A DNA stretch of 64,000 nucleotides, from contig JBOHGD010000006.1 of assembly GCA_050699955.1 (NCBI GenBank), positions 62,001 to 126,000 of the forward strand. The letters are read 5' to 3'. The translations under genes were made by a program, and so were the position numbers. The DNA is from GCA-003244245 sp050699955 (GTDB lineage: Bacteria > Actinomycetota > Actinomycetes > Mycobacteriales > Pseudonocardiaceae). Positions 9,263-17,153 of the stretch are shown here, piece by piece. Every line of letters starts with the position of its first letter. The first letter of the stretch is position 1. The notes beneath the pieces were generated by a model. It saw only the letters and a program-made list of their open reading frames with translations, had not been told where the DNA came from and did no database searches.

Positions 9263-9304
9263 CACCGAGGGTCCGCCCCGGGGTAGCTCCCCGGGGCATC
9301 GGTG
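9263..9304 (+). promoter_or_regulatory. Two-step hairpin in the leader of the XRE gene
   Basis: Nested inverted repeats: outer arms CACCGA (9263-9268) and TCGGTG (9299-9304), inner arms CCCCGGGG (9276-9283 and 9289-9296) around a TAGCT loop. It ends 16 nt before the Shine-Dalgarno of the XRE gene and covers the alternative GTG at 9302. It could be an attenuator, a terminator for upstream transcription, or an mRNA-stability element. The structure is seen; the role is inferred. Confidence 0.45.
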
Positions 9305-9334
9305 AGGGAGGCCCGGGTGAGGAGAGGTTCCGTG

Positions 9335-10573
9335 GTGGACGCTGAGGAAGCACGCACGATCGGCCGGCACGTTCGCATGATCCGTCGTCGTCGCGGGATG
9401 GGCCTGGACGTGGCGGCGGGGCTGGCCGGGATAAGCAAGTCGTACCTGTCCATGCTGGAACGCGGACAGCGCGGGTTCAACCGGCGCGGCCTGCTAGAGG
9501 ACCTGGCCGACACGCTGGGCTGTTCGGTGGCCGACCTGACCGGGCAGCCGTACGCCCCGCCCGATCGGGCGACAGCCGACGCGCTGGGGGTTATCGCCGA
9601 GATCACGCCACTGCTCTACGACACCGCGCTGGACGCACCGCGAGACCTTCCGGTACGTCCGGTTGAGCAGCTCGCCCGCTGGGCAGCCGAGGCCAACGCG
9701 CACTGTGATGAGGCCCGGTACGGGCTGGCCGGTCGGCAACTCGGCGCGCTGCTCAGCGAGCTACAGGTGCACGCCGCAACCGGGACACCCGACACCCGGC
9801 ACGCCGCGCGGGCAGGACTGGTGGAGGCCTGCGTGGTCGCGTTCGGCATCGCCCGCCAGCTAGGACACCCGCAGCTGGCGATACAAGCGATGAACCGGGG
9901 GCAGGCCGCGGCAGTGCAGCTCGGTGACCCCGCGCTCGCCGGTTTCGCGGGGCTGGCCAGGGCCGGTGCCTTCAGTCGACTCGGCGCCCGCGGTACCGCC
10001 ACCGCTGTGCTCGCCGAAGCGAGAACCGCTGTCGCACCAGAATCCGACCCTACCGGCCCTGATGTTCGGGCGGCCGAAGCACTCGGGATGACCCATCTAC
10101 TCGCAGCCCAGCTCGCCGCCCGCGACGGGCACCCCGGCGACGCCGAAACCCACCTGACCGAAGCGGCGGACCTCGCGCAGAAAACCGGCGAACGCAACAC
10201 GCTGTACTGGCATTTCGGCCCGGCCAACGTCGCTGCATGGTCGCTGGCAATCGCGGTCGAACAAGGCAACGGAACCGCTTACGCCGAGCGACTCGACGGA
10301 GACCCGGTCCGCCCCACCTCCGCGGGACGACGTAGCCGGCTGCACTTCGACCTCGCCCGCGGCTACGCCCAGGCCGAAGGGGACCGGGACACCGAGGCGA
10401 TCCGACACCTTGACACCGCCGACCGGATCGCGCCGACCCGGATGCGCAACGACCCGATGGCCCGGGACCTGGTGATCGTCCTGCACCGCCGAGCCCGCCG
10501 TTCAGTGTGGGAACTGGATAGCCTGCGCAACCGCTTCGGCGTCGACCAGCGTTCACGAAGCGTGAACAACTAG
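9335..10573 (+). CDS. XRE-family transcriptional regulator
   Basis: A 412-residue regulator with an N-terminal XRE helix-turn-helix (GRHVRMIRRRRGMGLDVAAG, then LAGISKSYLSMLERGQRGFN, residues about 8-55). A long Ala-rich helical region of the TPR-like type found in large actinobacterial XRE proteins follows. Start: GGAGAGG at 9321-9327 best serves GTG 9335 (7 nt) or GTG 9332; a GTG at 9302 lies in a hairpin and is less likely. Two GTTCAC-type palindromes at 10551-10607, at the gene's 3' end and before the next gene, are likely binding sites. The regulon is probably the small-gene cassette downstream. Confidence 0.85.
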   Translation: MDAEEARTIGRHVRMIRRRRGMGLDVAAGLAGISKSYLSMLERGQRGFNRRGLLEDLADTLGCSVADLTGQPYAPPDRATADALGVIAEITPLLYDTALDAPRDLPVRPVEQLARWAAEANAHCDEARYGLAGRQLGALLSELQVHAATGTPDTRHAARAGLVEACVVAFGIARQLGHPQLAIQAMNRGQAAAVQLGDPALAGFAGLARAGAFSRLGARGTATAVLAEARTAVAPESDPTGPDVRAAEALGMTHLLAAQLAARDGHPGDAETHLTEAADLAQKTGERNTLYWHFGPANVAAWSLAIAVEQGNGTAYAERLDGDPVRPTSAGRRSRLHFDLARGYAQAEGDRDTEAIRHLDTADRIAPTRMRNDPMARDLVIVLHRRARRSVWELDSLRNRFGVDQRSRSVNN

Positions 10574-10607
10574 GCCCCCGAAGATCGCGCGTTCACGGAA
10601 TGTGAAT
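10551..10607. promoter_or_regulatory. Paired GTTCAC palindromes (probable XRE operators)
   Basis: Two inverted repeats with the same arms and 5-nt centre: GTTCACGAAGCGTGAAC at 10551-10567, inside the last codons of the XRE gene, and GTTCACGGAATGTGAAT at 10591-10607, in the gap before the 77-aa gene. The starts are exactly 40 bp apart, close to four helical turns, which suggests cooperative binding. XRE proteins bind such short palindromes as dimers. Confidence 0.6.
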
Positions 10608-10641
10608 AGCCCAGGTCCAATTTACCACCACAGTCGGAACC

Positions 10642-10875
10642 ATGATCGCGAGGGGTGAAGCGGAACCGGCCATCATGCAACTCGAGAACGAACGCACCCG
10701 CATGGTGGCGGTCGGCAAGCGCACCGATGACGGCACTCAGTGCACGTTGCTGGTGGTGCGGGAGGTAGGCGGGGATTGGTGTCTGTATCCGCATGGTGTG
10801 GGCGCGTTGGGGGTGCGGTTATCGAGGGCTGAGGCGGCCCGGTTGGCCGTGGTCCTGGCGGATGGTGTCCGGTGA
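10642..10875 (+). CDS. Small protein of unknown function (77 aa)
   Basis: A 77-residue acidic/mixed protein (start MIARGEAEPAIMQLENERTR, end RLAVVLADGVR). It has alternating strands and one C-terminal helix and no recognised domain. It sits directly after the XRE regulator and its palindromes, and its stop overlaps the next start (GTGA). Proteins of this size downstream of XRE genes are frequent in actinomycetes, so it may be part of an XRE-controlled cassette. No function is assigned. Confidence 0.6.
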   Translation: MIARGEAEPAIMQLENERTRMVAVGKRTDDGTQCTLLVVREVGGDWCLYPHGVGALGVRLSRAEAARLAVVLADGVR

Positions 10876-11075
10876 GGGTGGCCGGGGTGTCGCTGTTCGA
10901 GGTGACCGACGTCGGTGGTGTCGCGCATGTGGTGACCGGTGAGGCGATGGCGGCCGGGCGTGCGGGCGGGTGCTATGCGGCGGTGTGTGGGCGTCATGTC
11001 CTGGCGGCGAGTTTGACGGCGCCGGACTCGCACTGTTGCGGGTCGTGTCGGCAGTGGAGGGCCGGGTGGTGTTGA
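10872..11075 (+). CDS. Small cysteine-containing protein (67 aa)
   Basis: A 67-residue protein starting at a GTG that overlaps the previous stop. The C-terminal part carries a cysteine cluster (CYAAVCGRHVLAAS, then HCCGSCRQW and a final C), which could bind zinc or an iron-sulfur cluster. No family is recognised. It is translationally coupled to its upstream neighbour and overlaps the next gene, so the three should be made together. Confidence 0.55.
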   Translation: MRVAGVSLFEVTDVGGVAHVVTGEAMAAGRAGGCYAAVCGRHVLAASLTAPDSHCCGSCRQWRAGWC

Positions 11076-11548
11076 TCGGACCCGAGGTCCCGCACGCTGT
11101 GTGCGTCACTGACTCTCAGCTCGCGGTCCTGTTCCGGCAGACGCAGTGGTTGCTGGATGATGCGGCGCACGACTTCCCTGCGGGACGGGTCGGCGCGCGG
11201 CATCGGGAGGAGCTGGCCGGGACCCTGGAATCGTTGGCGGTCATCGTGCGTGCCTCGGTCTCCGGGCAGGAAACCGAACCGGCCGTGCAGGTCGGCCGGG
11301 CAGGTCGGCCGTGCGCCGAGGCGTCGATCGAGTTGCCCGTGTCGTCTCTCGAACCTCCCCTCCCGGTGACCCGCCGGGCCCGGTCCCGTAAACACTCCGG
11401 ACTGGCCCCCGCAAGTCGATATCCCCCGGATCGGCCGCCCGGGAGCCCCGTCCGGGCGGTCACCCCCCCGGCCCGGGTCGCCGAGTCGAGCCCCTTTTTC
11501 GGCTTCTCGGCGGCTGGGCCGGGGCCTCAGGAAGAAGACCCTCCATGA
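11066..11548 (+). CDS. Hypothetical protein with helical core (about 160 aa)
   Basis: GTG codons at 11066 and 11069 are served by GGAGG at 11056-11060 and overlap the stop of the previous gene. Residues about 1-75 look like a real folded domain (LAVLFRQTQWLLDDAAHDFP, then EELAGTLESLAVIVRAS). From about residue 110 the frame turns Pro/Arg-rich, because it reads through a hairpin repeat that also occurs in non-coding DNA 357 bp downstream. The true C-terminus may therefore be a recent extension. The function is unknown. Confidence 0.55.
   Translation: MVLIGPEVPHAVCVTDSQLAVLFRQTQWLLDDAAHDFPAGRVGARHREELAGTLESLAVIVRASVSGQETEPAVQVGRAGRPCAEASIELPVSSLEPPLPVTRRARSRKHSGLAPASRYPPDRPPGSPVRAVTPPARVAESSPFFGFSAAGPGPQEEDPP
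11413..11481 (+). repeat. Short hairpin repeat, copy A
   Basis: About 69 bp closely matching copy B at 11770-11838: both carry TCGATATCCCCC, then ATCG-CCGCCC, AGCCC-GTCC-GG-CG and TCACCCCC, then a CGG-rich segment ending in TCGC. Here the copy lies inside the 3' end of the 160-codon gene. It forms a broken hairpin between CCCCGGCCC...GCCGAG (11466-11485) and CTCGGC...GGGCCGGGG (11506-11524), with a C4T5 stretch in the loop. It is a probable small mobile or duplicated terminator-like unit. Confidence 0.55.
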
Positions 11549-11754
11549 AACGCACCCGGAGCAAGGAACGTAGGGGGCTGGTCACCCGACGCATTGTGTA
11601 TCGCGACGGGAAACGTCCACACGGCCGGCCCCAGGAACTGAAAGTCGACATTCGGCACGGTGATGTGATCGACGATGATTACGCGGCTGCGATGGTCGCG
11701 GCGCGTACCACGCTCCCGCTGGCCGATGTGCGAATCATGCGGATAACCACCTGA
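11545..11754 (+). CDS. Small basic protein (69 aa)
   Basis: A 69-residue protein, strongly basic at the N-terminus (MKRTRSKERRGLVTRRIVYR) and mixed later (DGDVIDDDYAAAMVAARTT-like composition). The ATG overlaps the stop of the preceding frame (ATGA). The preceding GGAAGAAGACCC is a modest Shine-Dalgarno. It could bind nucleic acid. No family is recognised. Confidence 0.5.
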   Translation: MKRTRSKERRGLVTRRIVYRDGKRPHGRPQELKVDIRHGDVIDDDYAAAMVAARTTLPLADVRIMRITT

Positions 11755-11769
11755 CCCGGCCGCTCCCAC

Positions 11770-11838
11770 AACTCGATATCCCCCCCGATCGACCGCCCCG
11801 AGCCCTGTCCTGGACGTTCACCCCCGGGCCGGTTCGCT
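11770..11838 (+). repeat. Short hairpin repeat, copy B
   Basis: The second copy of the unit at 11413-11481, here wholly intergenic. The first 35 bp are nearly identical, starting TCGATATCCCCC. It again ends in the left arm of a stem-loop (see 11826-11863). Two copies flanking one small gene suggest segmental duplication or a non-autonomous element. Confidence 0.55.
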
Positions 11839-11863
11839 GCTCCTATTCCTAGCGAACCGGCCC
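11826..11863 (+). terminator. Strong stem-loop after small-gene cassette
   Basis: A perfect 13-bp inverted repeat, GGGCCGGTTCGCT (11826-11838) and AGCGAACCGGCCC (11851-11863), with a 12-nt loop. It is followed 24 bp later by a second, canonical terminator, so transcription of the cassette is probably stopped twice before the P450 operon. Confidence 0.65.
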
Positions 11864-11887
11864 CGATCGATGTCGGCCCAATACACC

Positions 11888-11910
11888 TCACCCAGTTCGG
11901 GTGATTTTTT
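11888..11910 (+). terminator. Canonical rho-independent terminator
   Basis: TCACCC (11888-11893), 5-nt loop AGTTC, GGGTGA (11899-11904), then TTTTTT (11905-11910). This is the clearest intrinsic terminator in the window. It isolates the small-gene cassette from the P450 operon, which starts 163 bp downstream. That gap (11911-12073) holds nothing I recognise. Confidence 0.75.
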
Positions 11911-12073
11911 CGATCACGTCGGTGGGCATGCTATGTGCAGAACTGACATGGTCGACTTTCCAATGGAGTGCACAGCGCCGCGCCCACACGGGTGAAAGTA
12001 ACTCGATGGGCCGTCGGATTCCCCATGATCTCGGCAGTTCCAGTAATCATGGGTTGTTGAAAGGTAGGTCGGT

Positions 12074-12313
12074 ATGCGGCTGATGGTCGATCTCAACCGG
12101 TGCGAGGGCTACGCTCAGTGCGCCTTTCTTGCGCCGGATGTATTCATGCTGCACGGTGAGGAAGCGTTGCTGTACGACGCGGCTCCCGATGGTGCCCAGC
12201 GTGAGCGTGTTCGTAGGGCGGTGGCGGCCTGTCCCGTCCAGGCCATTGTTGTCGACGAAGAATATGGGGTTCGGGGGACACCTGGAACGGGGGTGGGTCG
12301 CCGTGCCGGGTGA
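12074..12313 (+). CDS. P450-type ferredoxin (3Fe-4S/4Fe-4S)
   Basis: A 79-residue ferredoxin with the short P450-partner signature: CEGYAQC (CxxYxxC variant, residues about 10-16) and CPVQAI (near residue 56). Only three cluster cysteines are visible, typical of [3Fe-4S] or variable-residue [4Fe-4S] types with Tyr at the variable site. It passes electrons from the adjacent reductase to the P450. GAAAGG lies about 9 nt before the ATG. The C-terminal tail (GVRGTPGTGVGRRAG) overlaps the reductase start. Confidence 0.9.
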   Translation: MRLMVDLNRCEGYAQCAFLAPDVFMLHGEEALLYDAAPDGAQRERVRRAVAACPVQAIVVDEEYGVRGTPGTGVGRRAG

Positions 12314-13685
12314 TGGGAATGCTCCGGCAGCCGGCCGGGTCGTCATCGTGGGCGCCTCCTTGGCCGGTCTGCGTGCCGCAGAGGCGCTGCGCGAGGAGGG
12401 CTTCGCCGGCTCGCTGACCCTGGTCGGGCAGGAGCGGCAGGAGCCGTACGACCGTCCGCCGCTGTCCAAGCGGGTGCTGCAGGGGCTGATGCCGCCGGAG
12501 CACACCGAGCTGCCGAAGCGCCGGGTCGTGGACGCGGACTGGCGGCTCGGTGTCAGCGCCACCGGGCTGGACCTGAGTGACCGGCGGGTGCATCTCGCCG
12601 ATGGTCAGGACCTCGGATTCGACCGCTTGCTGATCGCGACCGGGGTCAGGGCCAGGCCGTGGCCGAACTCGGCACAGGCCGGGCTGGAGGGTGTGTGCAC
12701 CTTGCGGACCAGCGACGACGCGCGTCGACTGGTCGAGCGATTGGATGCGGGCCCGGGCCGGGTGCTCGTCATCGGGGCCGGCTTCACGGGTTCGGAGATC
12801 GCTTCGGTGTGCCGCGAGCGTGGCCTGCAGGTGACGGTCGCCGAGCGCGGGCCCGCGCCCCTGATCGGGGCTCTCGGTGGAGTGATCGGCGCGACCGCGG
12901 CCGATATGCAGCGCGATCACGGTGTCGACCTGCGCTGTGGCGTCACCGTCACGGCGCTGGAGGGGGACGGGCAGCAGCGGCTGTGCCGCGCACAGTTCTC
13001 CGACGGCCAGACCCTCGAGGTCGACCTGGCGGTGGTGGCGTTGGGCGCGGTGCGCAACACGGAGTGGCTGGCGGGATCCGGGCTGGCGGCCGGTCCACGA
13101 GGAGTGGCCAGCGACGCGGGGTGCCGCGCCTTCGACCTCAACGGCATCGTCACCGACGACGTGTTCGTCGTCGGTGACGTGGCCCGCTGCCCGCATCCGC
13201 TCTACGAGTACCAGCTCCTGGCGCTGGAGCATTGGAGCAACGCGATCGCGCAGGCTGAGGTGGCCGCTCACAACATGATGAATCCCGGCCCTCGCAGACG
13301 CCCGCACCTGGCCATCCCGGCTTTCTGGTCCAGCCAGTTCGGCGTCAACATCAAGTCCGTCGGCGTCCCGACGTTCGCCGACGAGGTCGCCATCGTCCAG
13401 GGTTCGGTGCAGGAGCGCCGATTCGTTGCCGTGTACGGCTATCGCGGCCGGGTCACCGCAGCGGTCGCTTTCGACCAGGGGATGTGGCTGGACTTCTACT
13501 GCCAGCTGATCGAGACGGCCGTGCCGTTCCCGCCGGAGTTCCGCACCGTCGGCGGCCCCGAGAAGATCCAGGTGTTGCCCGCCGACGTCCCTGATCCCGC
13601 CGTGCTCAGCCACGGCCCCTCCGTCACCGTGACCGGCTACCTGCCCGACGAGCGGCGGGTCACGTTCGCGCCCTCGACTGCGTGA
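12303..13685 (+). CDS. Ferredoxin reductase (FAD/NAD(P)H-dependent)
   Basis: A 460-residue pyridine-nucleotide disulfide-oxidoreductase-fold protein of the putidaredoxin-reductase/BphA4 type. FAD-binding VVIVGASLAGLRAAEALR is near residue 13, NAD-binding VLVIGAGFTGSEIASVCRER is near residue 155, and the second FAD motif (GIVTDDVFVVGDVARCP) is near residue 282. The C-terminal reductase domain follows. The GTG at 12303 is chosen because it overlaps the ferredoxin stop by 11 nt and removes a non-homologous N-terminal extension. It supplies electrons to the neighbouring ferredoxin. Confidence 0.92.
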   Translation: MPGDGNAPAAGRVVIVGASLAGLRAAEALREEGFAGSLTLVGQERQEPYDRPPLSKRVLQGLMPPEHTELPKRRVVDADWRLGVSATGLDLSDRRVHLADGQDLGFDRLLIATGVRARPWPNSAQAGLEGVCTLRTSDDARRLVERLDAGPGRVLVIGAGFTGSEIASVCRERGLQVTVAERGPAPLIGALGGVIGATAADMQRDHGVDLRCGVTVTALEGDGQQRLCRAQFSDGQTLEVDLAVVALGAVRNTEWLAGSGLAAGPRGVASDAGCRAFDLNGIVTDDVFVVGDVARCPHPLYEYQLLALEHWSNAIAQAEVAAHNMMNPGPRRRPHLAIPAFWSSQFGVNIKSVGVPTFADEVAIVQGSVQERRFVAVYGYRGRVTAAVAFDQGMWLDFYCQLIETAVPFPPEFRTVGGPEKIQVLPADVPDPAVLSHGPSVTVTGYLPDERRVTFAPSTA

Positions 13686-13741
13686 CCCGCCCAGGCAGGC
13701 CGATCGTGCGATCAGGACCCCAGACCCCAGGAGATGTACCC

Positions 13742-14974
13742 ATGACGCCGGCCACCATGCTCCAGCAGATCACCGACTACGCGAACCGCGCCGACCCCTA
13801 CCCGCTCTACGCCGAGCTCAGGAAGACCCCGGTGGCGCGGCAGGACGACGGAACCTACGTCGTCAGCACCTACCGGGAGATCCATGCCCTGCTGCACGAC
13901 CCGCGGATCAGCTCGGATCTGCGCAACCGCGTCCATCGCGAGGGGGATCCCCTGCCCGTGGCCGAGACCACCGGGCTGCCCCCGACCTTGATCAAATTGG
14001 ATCCACCCGAGCACGACAGGCTGCGCCGCCAAGCGATGCGGCCGTTCGGTCCGCCGCACACCCCTAGGCGAGTCGACGACCTGCACGGCGAGCTCGCCGA
14101 GATCTCCGCAACGCTGATCGACGGGCTGATGGGCCGGGATCGCATCGACATCGTCGAGGATTTCGCCTACCCCTTCCCCGTGACGGTGATCTGCCGGGTG
14201 TTGGGGGTGCCGCGCGAGGACGAGCCCCGCTTCCACGGCTGGGCCGATGCGATCGTCGCCTCCATCGACCCCAGTCCCGAGCAGGATCCGGGCGAGCGGC
14301 AGCGCGGCGGCCAGCAGGCCACGGTCCAGATCGGCCAGTACATGGCCGGGCTGATCGAGGAGCGCCGCCGTCGGCCGCGTGAGGACATGCTGTCCGGACT
14401 CGTCCATGACGGCGGCCCGGAAGGGCGGATGTCCACGGTGGACGTGATCACCAACTCCGTCCTGTTGCTCATCGCGGGCCATGAGACCACCGTCAACCTC
14501 ATCACCAACGGCATGCTCACCCTGCTGCGTTCTCCCGATACGCTGGAGCGTCTTCGCCGCGACCCAGATCTGATGCCGCAGGCGGTCGAGGAGCTGCTTC
14601 GCTACGAGCCACCCATCCAGCTACTGCCCCAGCGCACGCCCCTGAGCGATGTCGAAGTCGCAGGCGTCACCATCCCCGAGGGTGCGCCGCTGACCCTCGT
14701 GTTGGCCGCAGGCAGCCGGGACCCGGACAGGTTCCGCGACCCCGATCTGTTCGATCCCGAGCGCGAGGACAACCAGCACTTCGGTTTCGGCAGCGGCATC
14801 CACAGCTGTTTCGGCGCCCCGCTGGCCCGGTTGGAAGTGCAACTCGCCCTCAACCAGCTCATCCACCGGGTCGAGAGCCCCAGACTCGTCGAGGATCCGC
14901 CTCCGTACCGGCGGAATCCGATTCTCCGTGGTCCCCGTCACCTCCTCGTCGAATGCGCAGCAGTGACCAGCTGA
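13742..14974 (+). CDS. Cytochrome P450
   Basis: A 410-residue soluble bacterial P450. I-helix oxygen-activation motif AGHETTVN is near residue 243, ExxR motif ELLRYEP is near 282, and heme-binding FGFGSGIHSCFGAPLAR has the Cys thiolate near residue 356. The ATG at 13742 follows AGGAGA. It follows ferredoxin and reductase on the same strand, forming a self-sufficient class I hydroxylase system, and an MFS exporter gene follows 26 bp later. The substrate cannot be read from the sequence; the context fits modification and export of a small molecule. Confidence 0.95.
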   Translation: MTPATMLQQITDYANRADPYPLYAELRKTPVARQDDGTYVVSTYREIHALLHDPRISSDLRNRVHREGDPLPVAETTGLPPTLIKLDPPEHDRLRRQAMRPFGPPHTPRRVDDLHGELAEISATLIDGLMGRDRIDIVEDFAYPFPVTVICRVLGVPREDEPRFHGWADAIVASIDPSPEQDPGERQRGGQQATVQIGQYMAGLIEERRRRPREDMLSGLVHDGGPEGRMSTVDVITNSVLLLIAGHETTVNLITNGMLTLLRSPDTLERLRRDPDLMPQAVEELLRYEPPIQLLPQRTPLSDVEVAGVTIPEGAPLTLVLAAGSRDPDRFRDPDLFDPEREDNQHFGFGSGIHSCFGAPLARLEVQLALNQLIHRVESPRLVEDPPPYRRNPILRGPRHLLVECAAVTS

Positions 14975-15000
14975 TCGGCCGCATCAGCAGGGAGCTGCCC

Positions 15001-16296
15001 GTGTCAGATCCGACCGCGCCGGCCCCGAGCGGCGGTGCCATGGCCAGCCGGGCTGAGAACGTCACCGTCTACTTGGCAGGTCTGGCTCAGGGCATCGCGC
15101 TGGTCACCTTCCCCGCGGCCAGCACGATCTTGACCGCCCCGCAGTCCTACGACCTGTCCAGCACCGAGTACGGGATGATGTTCCTGCCACAGGTGATCAT
15201 GGCTGTCAGCACCGCGCTGCTCGGCTCCGTGCTGGCCCGGCGGTTCGGCGCCAAGCAGGTGTACCTGGCTGGGCTCGCGGCCAACCTGGCCGCCATGGCG
15301 TTGCTGCTGGTGAGCCGGTTCGTGCTGCCCGATCACGCGCTGGCGTACGCACTGCTGTTGGCGGCGACAGCGTGTCTGGGGACCGGTTTCGGCCTGGCCA
15401 CCCCAGTGCTGAACAGCTTCGCCGCCGCGTTCCATCCCGATGCGATCGATCGGTCCGTGCTGGCGCTCAACGCGCTGCTCGGACTCGGCACCGCGCTGGC
15501 GCCGGTGTTCGTCGCGGTGTTCGTCGGACTGGGGTTCTGGGAGGGCCTGCCGTTGACCGCGGCCGTCCTGCTGCTGGTGCTGTTCATGGTGAGCCTGCGT
15601 CTCCCGCTGCGTGCGGGGACGCCGCAGCACCGTGGGGCAGCACCATCGGCCACCCGGTCCCCGATCCCAGCCCAGTTCTGGGTGTTCGCGGCCTTCGCTG
15701 TGCTCTACGGCTTCTGCGAGACCATGAACGGCAACTGGTCGCAGCTCGACCTCACCTCGGACCTCGGTATCTCCGTGACGGTCGCGGCGCTGGTACTCAC
15801 GATGTTCTGGGCCATCGTCACTGCCGGGCGGGTGCTGTTCGCCGTCGTACAGCGCTGGTTCCCGAGCCGGCTCACCTATCACCTGCTGCCGTTCGTGCTC
15901 GCGGGTGCGTTCGTGCTGATCGCCGCCCTGCCCGAGAACGCGCCGGGGCTGAGCATTCTGGCGTTCGCGCTGGCCGGGCTGGGCTGTTCGGCGCTGCTCC
16001 CGCTGACCATCAGCTTCGGGCAGGAGAAGCTCCCCGCCATGTCCACCACGATGACCGGTGCGGTCATCGCCTTCTACCAGCTTGGCTACGGCGTCGCCGC
16101 CTTTGGTGTCGGCCCGCTGCGCGACGCAGGCCTGACGTTGCCGACGGTCTTCGCGGCCAGCGCGGTCGTGGCGATCGTCATGGGAGCCTTGTCCTTCGCT
16201 GTGGCCCACCGACGGCCATCGCCGCAGTCTCTGCATCCCCGGCCGGTACCTGCGGGAGCGGCCACGACGGTCGCATCGACTCGGAACCGACGATGA
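15001..16296 (+). CDS. MFS transporter of the P450 operon
   Basis: A 431-residue, 12-helix MFS protein (AGLAQGIALVTFPAASTILT at helix 1; ARRFGAKQVYLAG as a motif-A-like loop). A GTG at 15001 has GGGAG 6 nt upstream and is preferred to an ATG at 14953 that would overlap the P450 stop. It is the last gene of the four-gene P450 operon and is likely to export or import the P450 product or substrate. Confidence 0.85.
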   Translation: MSDPTAPAPSGGAMASRAENVTVYLAGLAQGIALVTFPAASTILTAPQSYDLSSTEYGMMFLPQVIMAVSTALLGSVLARRFGAKQVYLAGLAANLAAMALLLVSRFVLPDHALAYALLLAATACLGTGFGLATPVLNSFAAAFHPDAIDRSVLALNALLGLGTALAPVFVAVFVGLGFWEGLPLTAAVLLLVLFMVSLRLPLRAGTPQHRGAAPSATRSPIPAQFWVFAAFAVLYGFCETMNGNWSQLDLTSDLGISVTVAALVLTMFWAIVTAGRVLFAVVQRWFPSRLTYHLLPFVLAGAFVLIAALPENAPGLSILAFALAGLGCSALLPLTISFGQEKLPAMSTTMTGAVIAFYQLGYGVAAFGVGPLRDAGLTLPTVFAASAVVAIVMGALSFAVAHRRPSPQSLHPRPVPAGAATTVASTRNRR

Positions 16297-16301
16297 CGTG
16301 T

Positions 16302-16610
16302 TCAGGCGTGGTGATCAGTGGTCGAAGGCGTGCACCACGGCTGCCAATGTCCTCCTCCGCGTGCCCTGCTCGGCCGGCTGCCGGCTGCCCAGTACCGGGG
16401 TGTCGAGGTAGGCGGCGCCGTGCTCGTGCGCGATCGCACCCCGGACACCGTGTCGGCTGGGGTGTCCGGCACTCGGGCGCCGTCCGCGGCCAGTGACTCG
16501 GCCTTGTCGCGGCTGCGGTTCCACACGATGACCCGACGTCCGGACCGAAGCAGGCTGCGGGCCATCCCGGCCCCCATCTTGCCGGTCCCTAGGACAGCAA
16601 CACCGCTCAC
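16302..16610 (-). pseudogene. 6-phosphogluconate-dehydrogenase-family oxidoreductase remnant
   Basis: Leftward from GTG 16610 the frame reads VSGVAVLGTGKMGAGMARSL and on to VIVWNRSRDKAE, the Rossmann GxGxMG start of an NAD(P)-dependent beta-hydroxyacid dehydrogenase. After about 45 residues it jumps, in another frame, to GAAYLDTPVLGSRQPAEQG, which normally lies about 110 residues in. An internal segment and the whole C-terminal domain are missing. It is a clear decayed gene, sitting 1 bp after the HesB-like gene. Confidence 0.75.
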
Positions 16611-16611
16611 G

Positions 16612-16923
16612 TCACTCCTTGGGTGGTGGCTTACGGTCGACGGTGAAGCGCGGTTGTCCCTCGCCGTCCTCGGTGTCGTACTCGACATCAAGCAGTTGCT
16701 TGTCGAGGATCTTGAGCATGTTGGGCGGGAGGAAGACCTTGGCGCCGTTGCTCTCGACCACGGAGTCGTCCTCGGCCGGCGCGGCCGCGATGGACAGTCC
16801 CAGCCCCTCCGACCGGGTGCTGTCCCCCTGCCGCGAGATTCGCAGGCCTGACCCCTCGGGCATCTGGTGTTCGGTCACGAGTGTGTGGATGGCCTGGGCT
16901 GCTGCCTCGGATACTGTCAGCAT
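16612..16923 (-). CDS. HesB/IscA-fold protein lacking cluster cysteines
   Basis: A 103-residue protein of the iron-sulfur-scaffold-like fold (MLTVSEAAAQAIHTLVTEHQ; later SNGAKVFLPPNMLKILDKQL). True IscA/HesB proteins use three conserved cysteines; this one has none, so it cannot be a classical Fe-S carrier. The start codon (ATG at 16923) is preceded by TACTGT with a 6-nt gap, so the mRNA may be leaderless. The fold is inferred by overall resemblance; the function is unknown. Confidence 0.7.
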   Translation of the reverse strand: MLTVSEAAAQAIHTLVTEHQMPEGSGLRISRQGDSTRSEGLGLSIAAAPAEDDSVVESNGAKVFLPPNMLKILDKQLLDVEYDTEDGEGQPRFTVDRKPPPKE

Positions 16924-17153
16924 GCAGTAACAGTAAACGTCATCGCGCCGGGACGCCGCACCCGGGTTCGCCCGCCCGATGTTCTCGACGAGCCGGGCCT
17001 CGACGAGCCGGGCGGCGAGACGGTCACCCAGGCCAAGCCTGCTCAGGGAGACCTCACGCCGCCCGGCGACACGTTCGCCGGGTAGGGATCTCTTTCAGTC
17101 CGGGCGGTGTGAGCCGGCGGGCCAGTAGTCGTGGCGTGGCCGGTGCGCCGAGG

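Noticed and set aside
10970..11065. Longer start for the 160-aa gene
   Set aside because: It would read in a shifted frame across the cysteine-containing gene; GTG 11066/11069 has GGAGG upstream.
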